From Hymenobacter polaris (GTDB lineage Bacteria; Bacteroidota; Bacteroidia; Cytophagales; Hymenobacteraceae): a stretch of DNA of 64,000 bases. The notes under the pieces were generated by a model. The model was not told the DNA's origin. It saw only the letters and a program-made list of their open reading frames with translations, and searched no databases. Made by a program: the position numbers and the translations under genes. The first letter of the stretch is position 1, and the number at the start of each line of letters is the position of its first letter. Location: NCBI RefSeq assembly GCF_012927305.1, contig NZ_JABBGH010000001.1, positions 248,001 to 312,000 on the forward strand, written 5' to 3'. Of this stretch, positions 25,619-34,047 are shown one piece after another.

Positions 25619-25861
25619 ATGGCAAATCTGTTTTCAACGCTGCTGCACACGTATACGCTACAGGTGCTAGTGGATACTACGCCGGGCCAGCCGGGGTTTC
25701 GCATTGTGGCGCCGGGCCTGTTAGGGAAGGAATATATCACGTCGCCGGCCCTCACGGCCCGCATCTTGGCTTCGCCCGAGTTCGACCAGCTTTTTGGTGC
25801 CGAACGGGCCCAGCGCATTCTGGAAATGGCGCTGAACTTAGCAGAGCAAGCGGGTGAGTAG
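25619..25861 (+). CDS. Small hypothetical protein
   Basis: 80 residues: a short beta-like region ('YTLQVLVDTTPGQPGFRIV') and a helical C-terminus ('AERAQRILEMALNLAEQAG'). No signal peptide or known motif. It is placed between the Rof gene (divergent) and the NUDIX gene (convergent, 13 bases). Codon use fits the host, so it is likely real. Confidence 0.6.
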   Translation: MANLFSTLLHTYTLQVLVDTTPGQPGFRIVAPGLLGKEYITSPALTARILASPEFDQLFGAERAQRILEMALNLAEQAGE

Positions 25862-25874
25862 CCAGCACTAGCCC

Positions 25875-26432
25875 CTAGGCCCCCAGCCGGCGCAAAGCCA
25901 GCAGGCACAGCGCCACCGAGCCCGATACCCGGATGTCGCCGCTCAAAATGCGGGCTTCTACGTCGGCCAGCGGCACCAGCACTACCTCAATGTTTTCGGT
26001 TTCGTCCAGGTCCTGAGCGGCCACGGGGCGCACGTCGCGGGCCAAAAAGAAGGAAATTTGGTTGGTGTCTTTGGTGGGGTTGTCGTAGGTGTCGAGCAGG
26101 TGCTCCAGGGGCTGGTCGGGGGCGTAGCCGGTTTCTTCGAGCAACTCGCGGCGGGCAGCTTCGGGCACCGACGTTTCGTGGGCATCGACTACGCCGCCGG
26201 GCAGCTCCAGCAGAATTTCGCCGGCGGCGTGCTTGTACTGGCGCACAAAAACTACTTGGTTGTCAGCAGTCAGCGGAAAGGTGAGTACCACGTGGGGCCG
26301 CACGCTCACAAAGTAGTCGTCCAGCTCCTGGCCGCTGGGCAGGCGCACGTGGTCGCGGCGTAGCTGGTACCAGCGGTGGGCGAAAACTAATTCGGAGGAA
26401 AGCGTTTGCCAGGATTCAATCGGGGAGGGCAT
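25875..26432 (-). CDS. NUDIX hydrolase (ADP-ribose pyrophosphatase-like)
   Basis: 185 residues starting at the ATG at 26432. The Nudix box is 'GGVVDAHETSVPEAARRELL' plus 'EETGYAP' (Gx5Ex7REUxEExGU), near residues 80-106. Its layout, with 'PHVVLTFPLTADNQVVFVRQ', is like ADP-ribose and other nucleoside-diphosphate sugar pyrophosphatases. The product is probably a cytoplasmic housecleaning enzyme. A longer start at 26462 lies in a repeat and is less likely. Confidence 0.9.
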   Translation of the reverse strand: MPSPIESWQTLSSELVFAHRWYQLRRDHVRLPSGQELDDYFVSVRPHVVLTFPLTADNQVVFVRQYKHAAGEILLELPGGVVDAHETSVPEAARRELLEETGYAPDQPLEHLLDTYDNPTKDTNQISFFLARDVRPVAAQDLDETENIEVVLVPLADVEARILSGDIRVSGSVALCLLALRRLGA

Positions 26433-26442
26433 GGGTGAGGAG

Positions 26443-26575
26443 CAATGAGCCATGAGCAACAAAGAACGTCATGCTGAGCTTGCCGAAGCATCTCTCCCGC
26501 ACGATGCCCTAGGGGCGTGGTAGAGATGCTTCGACTGCGCTCAGCATGACGTTCTTTGTTGCTCATGGCTCATTG
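26443..26575. repeat. Intergenic palindrome family A with long arms
   Basis: The arms extend outward from the GTCATGCTGAG core to CAATGAGCCATGAGCAACAA on the left and its near complement on the right. CCCTAGG is at the centre. The last codons and the stop of the formate/nitrite-type channel gene lie in the right arm. Confidence 0.85.
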
Positions 26576-27397
26576 TTCATTGCCCTCGTCCTGGCCGGCC
26601 GTCACCTGGGCGTGGTTGAGGGCGGCCACCAGCGACACCCCGCCCAGGATGTTGCCCAGCAGCGCTGGTACCGTGAAGCCGCCCAGCGCCGCCGCCCAGG
26701 TGGTTTTGCCCGCGGCGGCCAGCGTAAACACCTCCACCGACCCCGCAATGACGTGGCTGAAATGGCCGACCCCAACCACGTAGGTCAGGAAAATAATAAC
26801 CCAGATGCGGCCTTCCTCGGCAAAGGGCAGCAGCCACACCATGAGGGCAATAAGCCAGCCCGCGAAGATGCCCCGCAGCAGCACCGTGCCGAAGCCGGGG
26901 GCCAGCGCCAACTTCCCCATGTGGACAAACGCCGCCTTGGCCTCGGCTTCAAAAACTGTGGAGTGCACTACGACCAGGCTCAGTAAAAAAGCGCCCACTA
27001 AATTGGTAAACAGCACAATGCCCCACAGCCGCCCCACGTTGCGCAGGCAGGCCCAGGTGGGCTGTTGCAGCAGCGGCAGGATAGGGGTGAGGGTATTTTC
27101 GGTGAACAGCTGCTGCCGGCCCAGAATGACGATGAGAAACCCCACGCTGTAGCCTAGGTTGGCCACCAGCGGCCGCCAGGGCGCCTCGGGCAGGTAGCGC
27201 TCCAGCAGGCCCTCGGCAATCATCGAGAAACCCATGGAAAGGCCCGCCGCCAGCCCCGACCAAAACAGGGCGGCCGACGGGCGCTCCAACTCTTCCTGGC
27301 CCTCGGCCAGAATGGCGCGGTATATCACTTTTCCCGAGGGCGCACTGCGTTCCTGCGCCTCCTGGCTATCTTGTTTTTCACTGGCTTGGTCTGGCAT
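26570..27397 (-). CDS. Formate/nitrite transporter family protein
   Basis: 275 residues with about six transmembrane segments after a hydrophilic 45-residue N-terminus. 'SGLAAGLSMGFSMIAEGLL', 'LGRQQLFTENTLTPILPLL', 'LFTNLVGAFLLSLVV', 'LRGIFAGWLIALMVWLL' and 'GGFTVPALLGNILGG' fit the FNT fold. It is closest in style to the YfdC-like subgroup, where the transported anion is not established. It does not look like a classical FocA or NirC. The C-terminus lies in a repeat arm. Confidence 0.88.
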   Translation of the reverse strand: MPDQASEKQDSQEAQERSAPSGKVIYRAILAEGQEELERPSAALFWSGLAAGLSMGFSMIAEGLLERYLPEAPWRPLVANLGYSVGFLIVILGRQQLFTENTLTPILPLLQQPTWACLRNVGRLWGIVLFTNLVGAFLLSLVVVHSTVFEAEAKAAFVHMGKLALAPGFGTVLLRGIFAGWLIALMVWLLPFAEEGRIWVIIFLTYVVGVGHFSHVIAGSVEVFTLAAAGKTTWAAALGGFTVPALLGNILGGVSLVAALNHAQVTAGQDEGNEQ

Positions 27398-27549
27398 AGT
27401 GCCTTCAACGCAAGAGCGCCCGCACGCGGCTGAAGCTGAACGCCGTACGGCCCATAATAAAGTTGCGCTAAGGCTTGCGTAGTGGTACTTAAACCAGCAT
27501 ATTTGTGCTTATACACAGTCGAGCTAACCTCAACTGCGTAGAAGGCCGC

Positions 27550-28377
27550 ATGACCCTGCCCCTGTACCAAGTAGACGCCTTTGCGCGCCGGCCCTTCGCT
27601 GGCAACCCGGCCGCCGTGTGCCCGCTGCCCGCCTGGCTGCCCGCCGAAACCATGCAGCTAATTGCGGCCGAAAACAACCTGGCCGAAACCGCCTTCTTCG
27701 TGCCTTTGCCCGCCGAAGCGGCGGCCGATTTTCACCTGCGCTGGTTTACGCCCACCTTCGAGATTGACCTCTGCGGGCACGCTACCCTGGCCACGGCCCA
27801 CGTGCTGTGGCAGGAGTTCGGCTTTGCCAAAGCCGAGGTAACGTTTGAGAGCCAGAGCGGCTTGCTGCGCGTGCGCCGCGAAGTCGACGGCCGCCTGGTG
27901 CTCGACTTCCCCAGCCGGCCCCCTAGGCCCCTGGCCGCGGTAGAAGTACCCCCGGCCCTCACCGAGGCCCTGGGGCCCGGCGCCGCCCAGCCCCTGGCCG
28001 TGCTGGCCGCCCGCGACTTGGTGGTCGAGTTTGCCCACGCCGACGAAGTGCTGGCCCTGCGCCCGCACTTCGCGGCCCTCGAAAAGCTGGGCTACATCGG
28101 GGTAGTCGCCACGGCCCCCGGCCCGGCGGGCGTCGATTTTGTGTCGCGCTTCTTCGCCCCCGAAGTGGGCGTGCCCGAAGACCCCGTCACGGGCTCGGCC
28201 CACAGCACGCTCATCCCCTTCTGGGCCGCCAAGCTGGGCAAAACCGAGCTTTTTGCCCGCCAGGAGTCGGCCCGCGGCGGCGAGCTGTGGTGCCGCCTGC
28301 GCGGCGACCGCGTGGATATTGGTGGCTACGCCGTCACCTACCTGCGCGGCCAGATTGACGTGCCCGACGTGCCTTAG
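27550..28377 (+). CDS. PhzF-family isomerase/epimerase
   Basis: 275 residues starting at the ATG at 27550. 'YQVDAFARRPFAGNPAAVC' is the family start, 'AENNLAETAFFVP' holds the catalytic Glu, 'FTPTFEIDLCGHATLATAHV' and 'EDPVTGSAHSTLIPFW' are the other PhzF signatures. The fold is that of diaminopimelate epimerase. Only some members make phenazine; there are no other phenazine genes here, so the substrate is unknown. Confidence 0.92.
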   Translation: MTLPLYQVDAFARRPFAGNPAAVCPLPAWLPAETMQLIAAENNLAETAFFVPLPAEAAADFHLRWFTPTFEIDLCGHATLATAHVLWQEFGFAKAEVTFESQSGLLRVRREVDGRLVLDFPSRPPRPLAAVEVPPALTEALGPGAAQPLAVLAARDLVVEFAHADEVLALRPHFAALEKLGYIGVVATAPGPAGVDFVSRFFAPEVGVPEDPVTGSAHSTLIPFWAAKLGKTELFARQESARGGELWCRLRGDRVDIGGYAVTYLRGQIDVPDVP

Positions 28378-28385
28378 CCTTTTCG

Positions 28386-28404
28386 GCCGCCCTGGGCGGC
28401 TTTT
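28386..28404 (+). terminator. Terminator after the PhzF gene
   Basis: GCCGCC, loop CTG, GGCGGC, then TTTT, 8 bases after the stop codon. Confidence 0.7.
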
Positions 28405-28432
28405 CATTCCCCCACTCTACCACTCTACTACT

Positions 28433-29530
28433 ATGAACAAACTGCTACTCTCGCTGCTGCTGGCCGCTACCCTAGGGGTGGCCCGCGCCCAAACCCCCGC
28501 CCCAGCCGATGCCCCCGCTACCGCCTCGGCGGCCGAGCTGGTGCGCGATGGCATTGGCCTCTACGACGCCGGCCGCTACACCGAGGCCCTAGCCAAGTAC
28601 CAGCAGGCCCTCGACCTGGCGCCCACTAGCCCCCTGGCCCGCGCCGAGCTGGCCATGGCCTACAATGCCCTCGACCGCAACGACGAGGCCGCCGCGCTTT
28701 GCCAGCAGCTGGTGCAGGAGAATCCCCGCGTGAGCCCATTCGTGTACGCGGTGTATGGCCGCAGCCTGGCCGATAGCCGCCCCGCCGAGGCCCTGGCGGC
28801 TTATCGCCAAGGTATTCAGTACTTTCCGACCGATGCCAACCTGCACCTCAACGAAGGGATTGCCTTGGCCGGGCAGCGCGACTACGAGGGGGCGGCCGCC
28901 AGCTTTCGCTACGCAGTAGCCTTGCAGCCCGACCAGGCCAGCGCGCACATGCTGCTGGGCATCACGCAGTTGCAGCTGGGGGCGCGGGTGCCGGGGCTGC
29001 TGGCCATGGCCCGCTTCCTGGTGCTGGAGCCCACTGGCCCGCGCAGCCAGCAGCGCCAGCAGTGGCTCGACCAAGTGATGCTGCAGGGCGTGGCCGCCCA
29101 GCCCAGCGGCAACCACGTGCAGCTAAGCGTGCCGGCCTCGGGCCTGCGCGCCGATGGCGGCCGGGTGGGCGATGACTTCGGGCCCGAGGAAGTGCTGCTG
29201 GCCATGCAGGGCGCTTTTAGCTTGAGCGACGCCAGCCAGCACAAAACCAAGCTCGAGAAATTTATCGACCAGTTTGGGGCGCTGTGCCGGGCCCTGGGCG
29301 AGCGCCAGCCCCAGGCCGGCCGCGGCTTTGCGCGCACCTACTACGCGCCCTACTTTGCCGAGATGGAGCGGCGCGGCTTCGTGCCGGCCTTCGCCTACCT
29401 CACCCACAGCGCCCAGCCTAATGCCCCCGAGGTGCGGCAGTGGCTGGCGGCCCACCCCCTCCAAGTACGCGGCTTCCAGGAATGGTCGCGCAGCTACCCC
29501 TGGCCCAAGCTGAAGCAGCCCAAGCCCTAG
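28433..29530 (+). CDS. Secreted TPR-repeat protein
   Basis: 365 residues starting at the ATG at 28433. The signal peptide is 'KLLLSLLLAATLGVARAQ'. Five or so TPR units follow (about residues 38-200, e.g. 'GIGLYDAGRYTEALAKYQQA', 'EGIALAGQRDYEGAAASFRY'). The C-terminal ~150 residues form a separate domain ('LEKFIDQFGALCRALGE', 'YYAPYFAEMERRGFVPAF') that I do not recognise. TPR proteins mediate protein contacts, probably in the periplasm here. Confidence 0.85.
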   Translation: MNKLLLSLLLAATLGVARAQTPAPADAPATASAAELVRDGIGLYDAGRYTEALAKYQQALDLAPTSPLARAELAMAYNALDRNDEAAALCQQLVQENPRVSPFVYAVYGRSLADSRPAEALAAYRQGIQYFPTDANLHLNEGIALAGQRDYEGAAASFRYAVALQPDQASAHMLLGITQLQLGARVPGLLAMARFLVLEPTGPRSQQRQQWLDQVMLQGVAAQPSGNHVQLSVPASGLRADGGRVGDDFGPEEVLLAMQGAFSLSDASQHKTKLEKFIDQFGALCRALGERQPQAGRGFARTYYAPYFAEMERRGFVPAFAYLTHSAQPNAPEVRQWLAAHPLQVRGFQEWSRSYPWPKLKQPKP

Positions 29531-29795
29531 GCCCCCGGCGGCTGGCAAGGCGTCGGCCCCCGGCGGGCGCCGCAAAAGAGGCGAGTAAGCGAAAGTTTTT
29601 GGCCGGGCATAGCGCTGGCTATAAAATGAGTAGCTTAGTGCCAGCGCTCAGGTGAGCGCGGGGCCTAGGGCGGGCGCAGTCCTGGTCGGGCAGTATCCCG
29701 TAGATGCGGCCGACTGGTGGTAGCTTGCAGCTGCCAACCACCAGCCGTTGAGAGCAAGTCCGCGCTACCGGCTTGCTCGGTACCTTTCTTTGCTT

Positions 29796-30515
29796 ATGAG
29801 TGTTGCCCCGCTTGCCTGCGTCATCGTCGATGATAATGAGATTAACCGCCTGACCCTTGAGCATCTCGTGGACTTATCGCCCGAACTGACGCTGACGGCT
29901 TCGCTGGCCAGCGGCCTCGAGGCCCTCGAGTTTTTTCGCCAGGGCGGGCACTGCAACTTGCTGCTGCTCGACGTGGAAATGCCCATGCTCAGCGGCCTGG
30001 AGCTGGCCAAACTGCTGCCACGCCCCGGCCCCGCCATCGTGCTGGTGACCACCCACCGCGAGTTTGCCGTGGCAGCCTTCGACATTCAGGCCGTCGACTA
30101 CCTGGTAAAGCCCGTGGAGTTTGGGCGCTTTCAGCAGGCCGTAGCGCGAGTGATGGCCGCCCAGCCGGCCGCGCCCACTCCGCCCCCACCTGCTACGCCC
30201 GCCAGCTCCGAGCTGTTTGTGAAAGTGGGCACCAAAACCGTGCGCGTCAACTTCGATGAGGTGCTCTACATCGAAGCGCTGTCAACGTACTCGGTGCTGG
30301 TGACGCCAACCCACAAGCACATTGTTTACCTCACCCTCAAGGCCCTGAGCGAGCGTTTGCCCTTTGCGCACTTCGTGCGCGTGCACCGCTCCTACATCGT
30401 AAATACTCGCCGCATCGAGGCCATTGAGGATGGTCTGCTCAAACTGATGCAGTACGAGATTCCGATAGGCAAGTCGTACCAGGAAGAGTTTATGCGCCGC
30501 CTCGAAAGCTTGTAG
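29796..30515 (+). CDS. LytTR-family response regulator
   Basis: 239 residues. The receiver domain ('CVIVDDNEINRL', phospho-Asp in 'LLLLDVEMPML', Lys in 'DYLVKP') is followed by a Pro/Ala linker and a LytTR DNA-binding domain ('VRVNFDEVLYIEALSTYSVL', 'FVRVHRSYIVNTRRIEAIE'). LytTR regulators bind direct repeats in promoters. The usual partner is a HisKA_7TM-type membrane kinase, which is not next to it; the convergent neighbour is a hybrid kinase instead. The ATG at 29796 starts directly before the receiver strand. Confidence 0.93.
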   Translation: MSVAPLACVIVDDNEINRLTLEHLVDLSPELTLTASLASGLEALEFFRQGGHCNLLLLDVEMPMLSGLELAKLLPRPGPAIVLVTTHREFAVAAFDIQAVDYLVKPVEFGRFQQAVARVMAAQPAAPTPPPPATPASSELFVKVGTKTVRVNFDEVLYIEALSTYSVLVTPTHKHIVYLTLKALSERLPFAHFVRVHRSYIVNTRRIEAIEDGLLKLMQYEIPIGKSYQEEFMRRLESL

Positions 30516-30570
30516 GAGTAAAGAATTAAACAGGGGCTCAGCAGGCCCCCTGTTTAATTCTTTACTCCTA
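30513..30570. repeat. Palindrome containing both stop codons
   Basis: 'TAGGAGTAAAGAATTAAACA' starts the left arm and its complement ends the right arm. The TAG at each outer tip is the stop codon of the flanking convergent gene (LytTR regulator and hybrid kinase). It should act as a bidirectional terminator. Confidence 0.85.
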
Positions 30571-33180
30571 GCTCCTAATCCCTCCTGGTAGCTCGTGGGG
30601 CAGTTCGGCTAGGGCTAGCTCGCCTTGCATAAGTAGGCGCAGGGCAGCGGCGCGCAGGGCGGCGTGGCTATCGGCCGGGGCGGCCTCCAGCAGGCGCACG
30701 GCGTCGGCCACGTCCACCAGGCCCAGCGACTCGAGGCTAGGCTTGATGTGGTGCGTGATTTTGGCCGCCTCCGTCCAGTTGGCGCTGTCCATGGCTTGGC
30801 GCAGGGCAGCCAGGCTACCCGGCATATTGCGCAAAAACGAGCGGATAATCTTCACTACAAATTCCTCGCGGCCCCGCGCCATCTGGCGCAGCCGGGTCAG
30901 GTCGAAGCTGCGCGGGGTGGGCAGCACGCGCAGCAGCGTGCGGTACACGTCCTCCTCCTCAAACGGCTTCGAGAGGCAGGCCTGCATGCCGGCCCCCAGG
31001 TAGTGGTCGCGGTCCGACTTAAAGACGTTGGCTGTGAGGGCCACGATGGGCACCTGGGCGCGCTCGGCGTCGGGCAGGGCCCGGATGGCGGCCGTGGCAT
31101 CGAGGCCGTTGAGCACGGGCAGCTGAATATCCATCAGCACCAGGTCGTAGGGCGCGTCGTCGCGCACGCGGTCCACACCGGCCCGGCCATCCTCGGCTTC
31201 CTCCACTACCACGCCCCAGTCCTCTAGCAGCAGGCGGGCCACAGTGCGGTTTATCTCGTTGTCTTCTACCACCAGCACGCGCCGGCCCCGCAGCGCGCCC
31301 GTGTCGTAGGGGGCCGTGGGGGCGGGGGCTAGGGGCGAGGGGGCCTTAGGCAGCGTGAGCACAAAGGCGAACGTGCTGCCTAGGCCCGGCTCGCTGCTCA
31401 GGCGCAGGCTGCCGCCCAGCTGCTCTACTAGCGCCCGCGAAATGCTGAGCCCTAGGCCCGTGCCGCCGTAGCGCCGCGTGGTATCGGCGTAGGCCTGGGT
31501 GAAGCCGTCAAAAATAGCTTCCTGCTTGTCGTAGGCAATGCCAATGCCAGTATCGGCCACGCTGAAGCGCACCGTAATGGTGGCCTCGGTTTCGGCCAGC
31601 AGTTGGCCCACTATCACAATGCGCCCGCCTGGCTCGGTAAACTTGATGGCGTTGGCCACCAGGTTCAGCAGTATCTGGTTGAGGCGGTAGGCGTCGCCCA
31701 GCACCCAGGGCTGGGGGCACGATTTCTGCAGGCGGGTGCCCGTTACCTCGATGCCTTTTTCCTGGGCCTGGGCGACCAGCGGCTGCAGGCACTCGTACAT
31801 CGAGTCGCAGAGATTGAAGGGCTGCGACTCCAGCTCGAGCTTGCCCGACGTGATTTTGGCCATGTCGAGCACGTCGTTGATGATGTGCAGCAAGTGCTGC
31901 CCGGCGTGGCGGATGGTGCTCAAAAACTCCTGCTGGCGGCTGTCGAGGGCGGTGCGGGCCAGCTGCCCGGCCATGCCCAGCACCCCGTTGAGAGGGGTAC
32001 GAATCTCGTGGCTCATATTGGCCAAAAAGTTTTCGCGGGCCTTCACCGCCGCTTCCGCCGCATTTTTAGCCTGCTTCAGGGCGCGCTCGGCCTCAATGCG
32101 CTCGGTAATGTCCTGCCCGTAGCCCACTACGTAGGGTGCCTGGCTTTCCTCGCGCACCAAGTGCGTGTGGTAGAGCACGTAGCGGGGCTTTTCGTGGCCG
32201 GGCGGGGCTAGGGCCATCACGCCCTGGTGCCCGCCCTGGGTGGCTACCTGCTGCAGGTAGGCAGCCACCTCGGCGCGGTAGGCGGGCAGGGCCCCCTCGG
32301 CCAGGTGTACGCCCACCATGGCCTCGGCGGGGCAGCCCACCAGGGCGGCCCCGGCGGGGTTCACGCTCAGCAGCTTGCCCGCCAGGTCGTGGGTAAAGAT
32401 GAGCGCCTGCGAGTGCGCCATTAGGTCGCGGTACTGCTGGTCGCGCAGCTCCAAGCCGCGCACGGCTACGCGCTGGGCGGTAATGTCGGTGCTGATGCCC
32501 AGCACCTGGCGCTCGCCATCGGGGCGCACCAGCAGGCGCCGCACCGTGCGAAACCAGCGCTGCTCGCCCGTGGCCAGCGTTACCGGCCCTTCGCTGGTGA
32601 GTTGCTCGCCGGTGGCCAGCACGTGGGCGTCATTGGCTTGGTAGCTAGCTATTTCCTGGGCCAGCGGCGGGGTGGCGGGCTGGGCGTGGGTGGGGTGCAG
32701 GTGGCTGGTTTGGCTGCGTAGCTCCACCGAGGCCCGGTTGGCAAATACTATCTCGGCCTGGGCATTGCGCACAAATACGGGGTTGGGCGTCGTGTCCAGT
32801 ATCTGCTCAATCAGGCTGCGCTGCTCGGCCAGCTGGCGCTCGGCTAGCACCTGCTCGGTAATCTCGACCAGGTACAGCGTGAGGCTGCCCGCCGGGGGAA
32901 CCGACGCCACCGCCTGCCCCCGAAAAAAGCGTTCGCCCACCTCAATAAGCGGGCTACCCCCCGCCAGGAGCGCCGCGCTTAGCCGCTCGCTCACCAGCGC
33001 TTGCTGGGCCGGGGCCAGGCCGCCCAGCAGTTGCCGGGCGGCCTGGTTGGCATACAGCTGTTGGCCCTGGGCGTCGAAGCGCAGCACGGGGTGCGGGTTG
33101 AGGTCGGCCAGCAGGCGCAGGGCTTGCAGTTCGGCTTCTGCTGGCAGCGGCGCAGCGGGTTCGGCAAAAATAAGCGGCAT
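30568..33180 (-). CDS. Hybrid sensor histidine kinase with receiver and HPt domains
   Basis: 870 residues from the ATG at 33180 (a GTG at 33192 is also possible). No transmembrane segment is seen, so it is a soluble sensor. Three PAS domains occupy about residues 20-370, then HisKA ('NMSHEIRTPLNG', phospho-His near 390), HATPase ('NLVANAIKFTE', 'DTGIGIAYDKQ', 'GGTGLGLSIS'), a receiver ('DLVLMDIQLPVLNG') and a C-terminal HPt ('AAKITHHIKPSLES'). This is a complete internal phosphorelay. The output regulator is not included. The convergent neighbour encodes a LytTR regulator. Confidence 0.93.
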   Translation of the reverse strand: MPLIFAEPAAPLPAEAELQALRLLADLNPHPVLRFDAQGQQLYANQAARQLLGGLAPAQQALVSERLSAALLAGGSPLIEVGERFFRGQAVASVPPAGSLTLYLVEITEQVLAERQLAEQRSLIEQILDTTPNPVFVRNAQAEIVFANRASVELRSQTSHLHPTHAQPATPPLAQEIASYQANDAHVLATGEQLTSEGPVTLATGEQRWFRTVRRLLVRPDGERQVLGISTDITAQRVAVRGLELRDQQYRDLMAHSQALIFTHDLAGKLLSVNPAGAALVGCPAEAMVGVHLAEGALPAYRAEVAAYLQQVATQGGHQGVMALAPPGHEKPRYVLYHTHLVREESQAPYVVGYGQDITERIEAERALKQAKNAAEAAVKARENFLANMSHEIRTPLNGVLGMAGQLARTALDSRQQEFLSTIRHAGQHLLHIINDVLDMAKITSGKLELESQPFNLCDSMYECLQPLVAQAQEKGIEVTGTRLQKSCPQPWVLGDAYRLNQILLNLVANAIKFTEPGGRIVIVGQLLAETEATITVRFSVADTGIGIAYDKQEAIFDGFTQAYADTTRRYGGTGLGLSISRALVEQLGGSLRLSSEPGLGSTFAFVLTLPKAPSPLAPAPTAPYDTGALRGRRVLVVEDNEINRTVARLLLEDWGVVVEEAEDGRAGVDRVRDDAPYDLVLMDIQLPVLNGLDATAAIRALPDAERAQVPIVALTANVFKSDRDHYLGAGMQACLSKPFEEEDVYRTLLRVLPTPRSFDLTRLRQMARGREEFVVKIIRSFLRNMPGSLAALRQAMDSANWTEAAKITHHIKPSLESLGLVDVADAVRLLEAAPADSHAALRAAALRLLMQGELALAELPHELPGGIRS

Positions 33181-33235
33181 AGCTTGCAGCACCTTGCGGC
33201 GCCAGTCAACCAGGGCTGGCCGCTTGCTACTAGGC

Positions 33236-33243
33236 CAAAGATA
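33236..33243 (-). promoter_or_regulatory. -7 element for the hybrid kinase gene
   Basis: TATCTTTG on the minus strand, an exact TAnnTTTG match, 55 bases before the ATG. No clear TTG element sits at the expected distance. Confidence 0.5.
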
Positions 33244-33293
33244 GCCGGAATGGGGGCGACCCGCGTTTCACTGCAAGCTACTATTAAAGCCGT

Positions 33294-33330
33294 AAAAGGC
33301 CCTTTCCCGCCGAGGGAAAGGGCCTTTTTT
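33294..33330 (-). terminator. Terminator after the small secreted protein gene
   Basis: AAAAGGCCCTTTCCC, loop GCC, then GAGGGAAAGGGCCTTTTTT: a strong stem usable on both strands; on the minus strand it follows the small secreted protein gene. Confidence 0.75.
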
Positions 33331-33352
33331 CTGGCCGTACTCCGGCAAAAAC

Positions 33353-33805
33353 TTAGCGGCCTAGGGTCAGGCGCAGCGGCTGGCCGCTGGGCTGGTCGAG
33401 GGCCAGGCGGGTGCTACCCACCCCGAAGTAGTCGGCCTTGATGGCCACGGGGTTACCCGCCGGCACCGCCAGCGAAAACTCGCCGCGGGCGTTGGTTACT
33501 GCCAGCTGGCGCGGGGCGTTGGCCATAAATACGCTGGCGCCGGGGCAGGGCTTGCCGTCAGTTAGCAGCACCACGCCCGTGAGCACTACCTGCTGGGGAG
33601 CGGCCGGGGCGGCGGCGGGGACCACTGCGGCGGGGGCCGCGGCGGCTTTGGCGGCGGGGGCGCCCAGGGCCACGGTGCGCTTGGCGGGGGCCTTCGGGGT
33701 CTTCAGCGTTTTGGCGCTGGGCTCGTGGCTGGCCGCCAGCGAAGGCAGCGACAGCATGAAGGCGGCAGAAGCGATGCAGAGGCGGAGAGCTGGCGAGAGG
33801 CGCAT
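33353..33805 (-). CDS. Secreted protein with carboxypeptidase-regulatory-like domain
   Basis: 150 residues. A signal peptide ('IASAAFMLSLPSLAA') is followed by an Ala/Pro/Lys-rich low-complexity linker and a small beta-sandwich ('VVLTGVVLLTDGKPCPGASV', 'VTNARGEFSLAVPAG'), as in carboxypeptidase D regulatory or CarboxypepD_reg-like domains. Such domains occur at the start of TonB-dependent receptors; here it stands alone. Function unknown. A good Bacteroidota promoter lies about 100 bases upstream. Confidence 0.78.
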   Translation of the reverse strand: MRLSPALRLCIASAAFMLSLPSLAASHEPSAKTLKTPKAPAKRTVALGAPAAKAAAAPAAVVPAAAPAAPQQVVLTGVVLLTDGKPCPGASVFMANAPRQLAVTNARGEFSLAVPAGNPVAIKADYFGVGSTRLALDQPSGQPLRLTLGR

Positions 33806-34047
33806 GAGTAAAAAGGTTGTTTTCGGTTGAGAAGAAGTAAGGAAGGCAGAAGGAAGTAGCGGGGTAGTTTTTAGCTTAATAGAAGACGGCGTGTTATTTT
33901 TCTATTGCAAAGATAAGACAAGAAAAACCACGACTGTTACAAACGCCAATCGATTATTTAATAAGTACAAACGATAATCCCAAACCAGGGGGTTTCTGGG
34001 TTAAAATTCCTCGAAAATTGCTGAATGCCAAGGCCGAGTTGGACTGC
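33806..34047. other. AT-rich intergenic region
   Basis: The 242 bases are much more AT-rich than the rest. They hold a promoter for the small secreted protein and no coding frame. Confidence 0.5.
33907..33944 (-). promoter_or_regulatory. Promoter of the small secreted protein gene
   Basis: On the minus strand GTTTG (complement of 33940-33944) precedes TATCTTTG (complement of 33908-33915) by 24 bases; the -7 element is exact, the spacing is a little long. Confidence 0.55.

Noticed and set aside
27550..28377. Phenazine biosynthesis
   Set aside because: Only a PhzF-family fold is present; the family is broad and there are no other phenazine genes.
29531..29795. Riboswitch or gene in the gap before the LytTR regulator
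   Set aside because: I saw only a GC-rich stretch and short weak inverted repeats, with no conserved riboswitch core.
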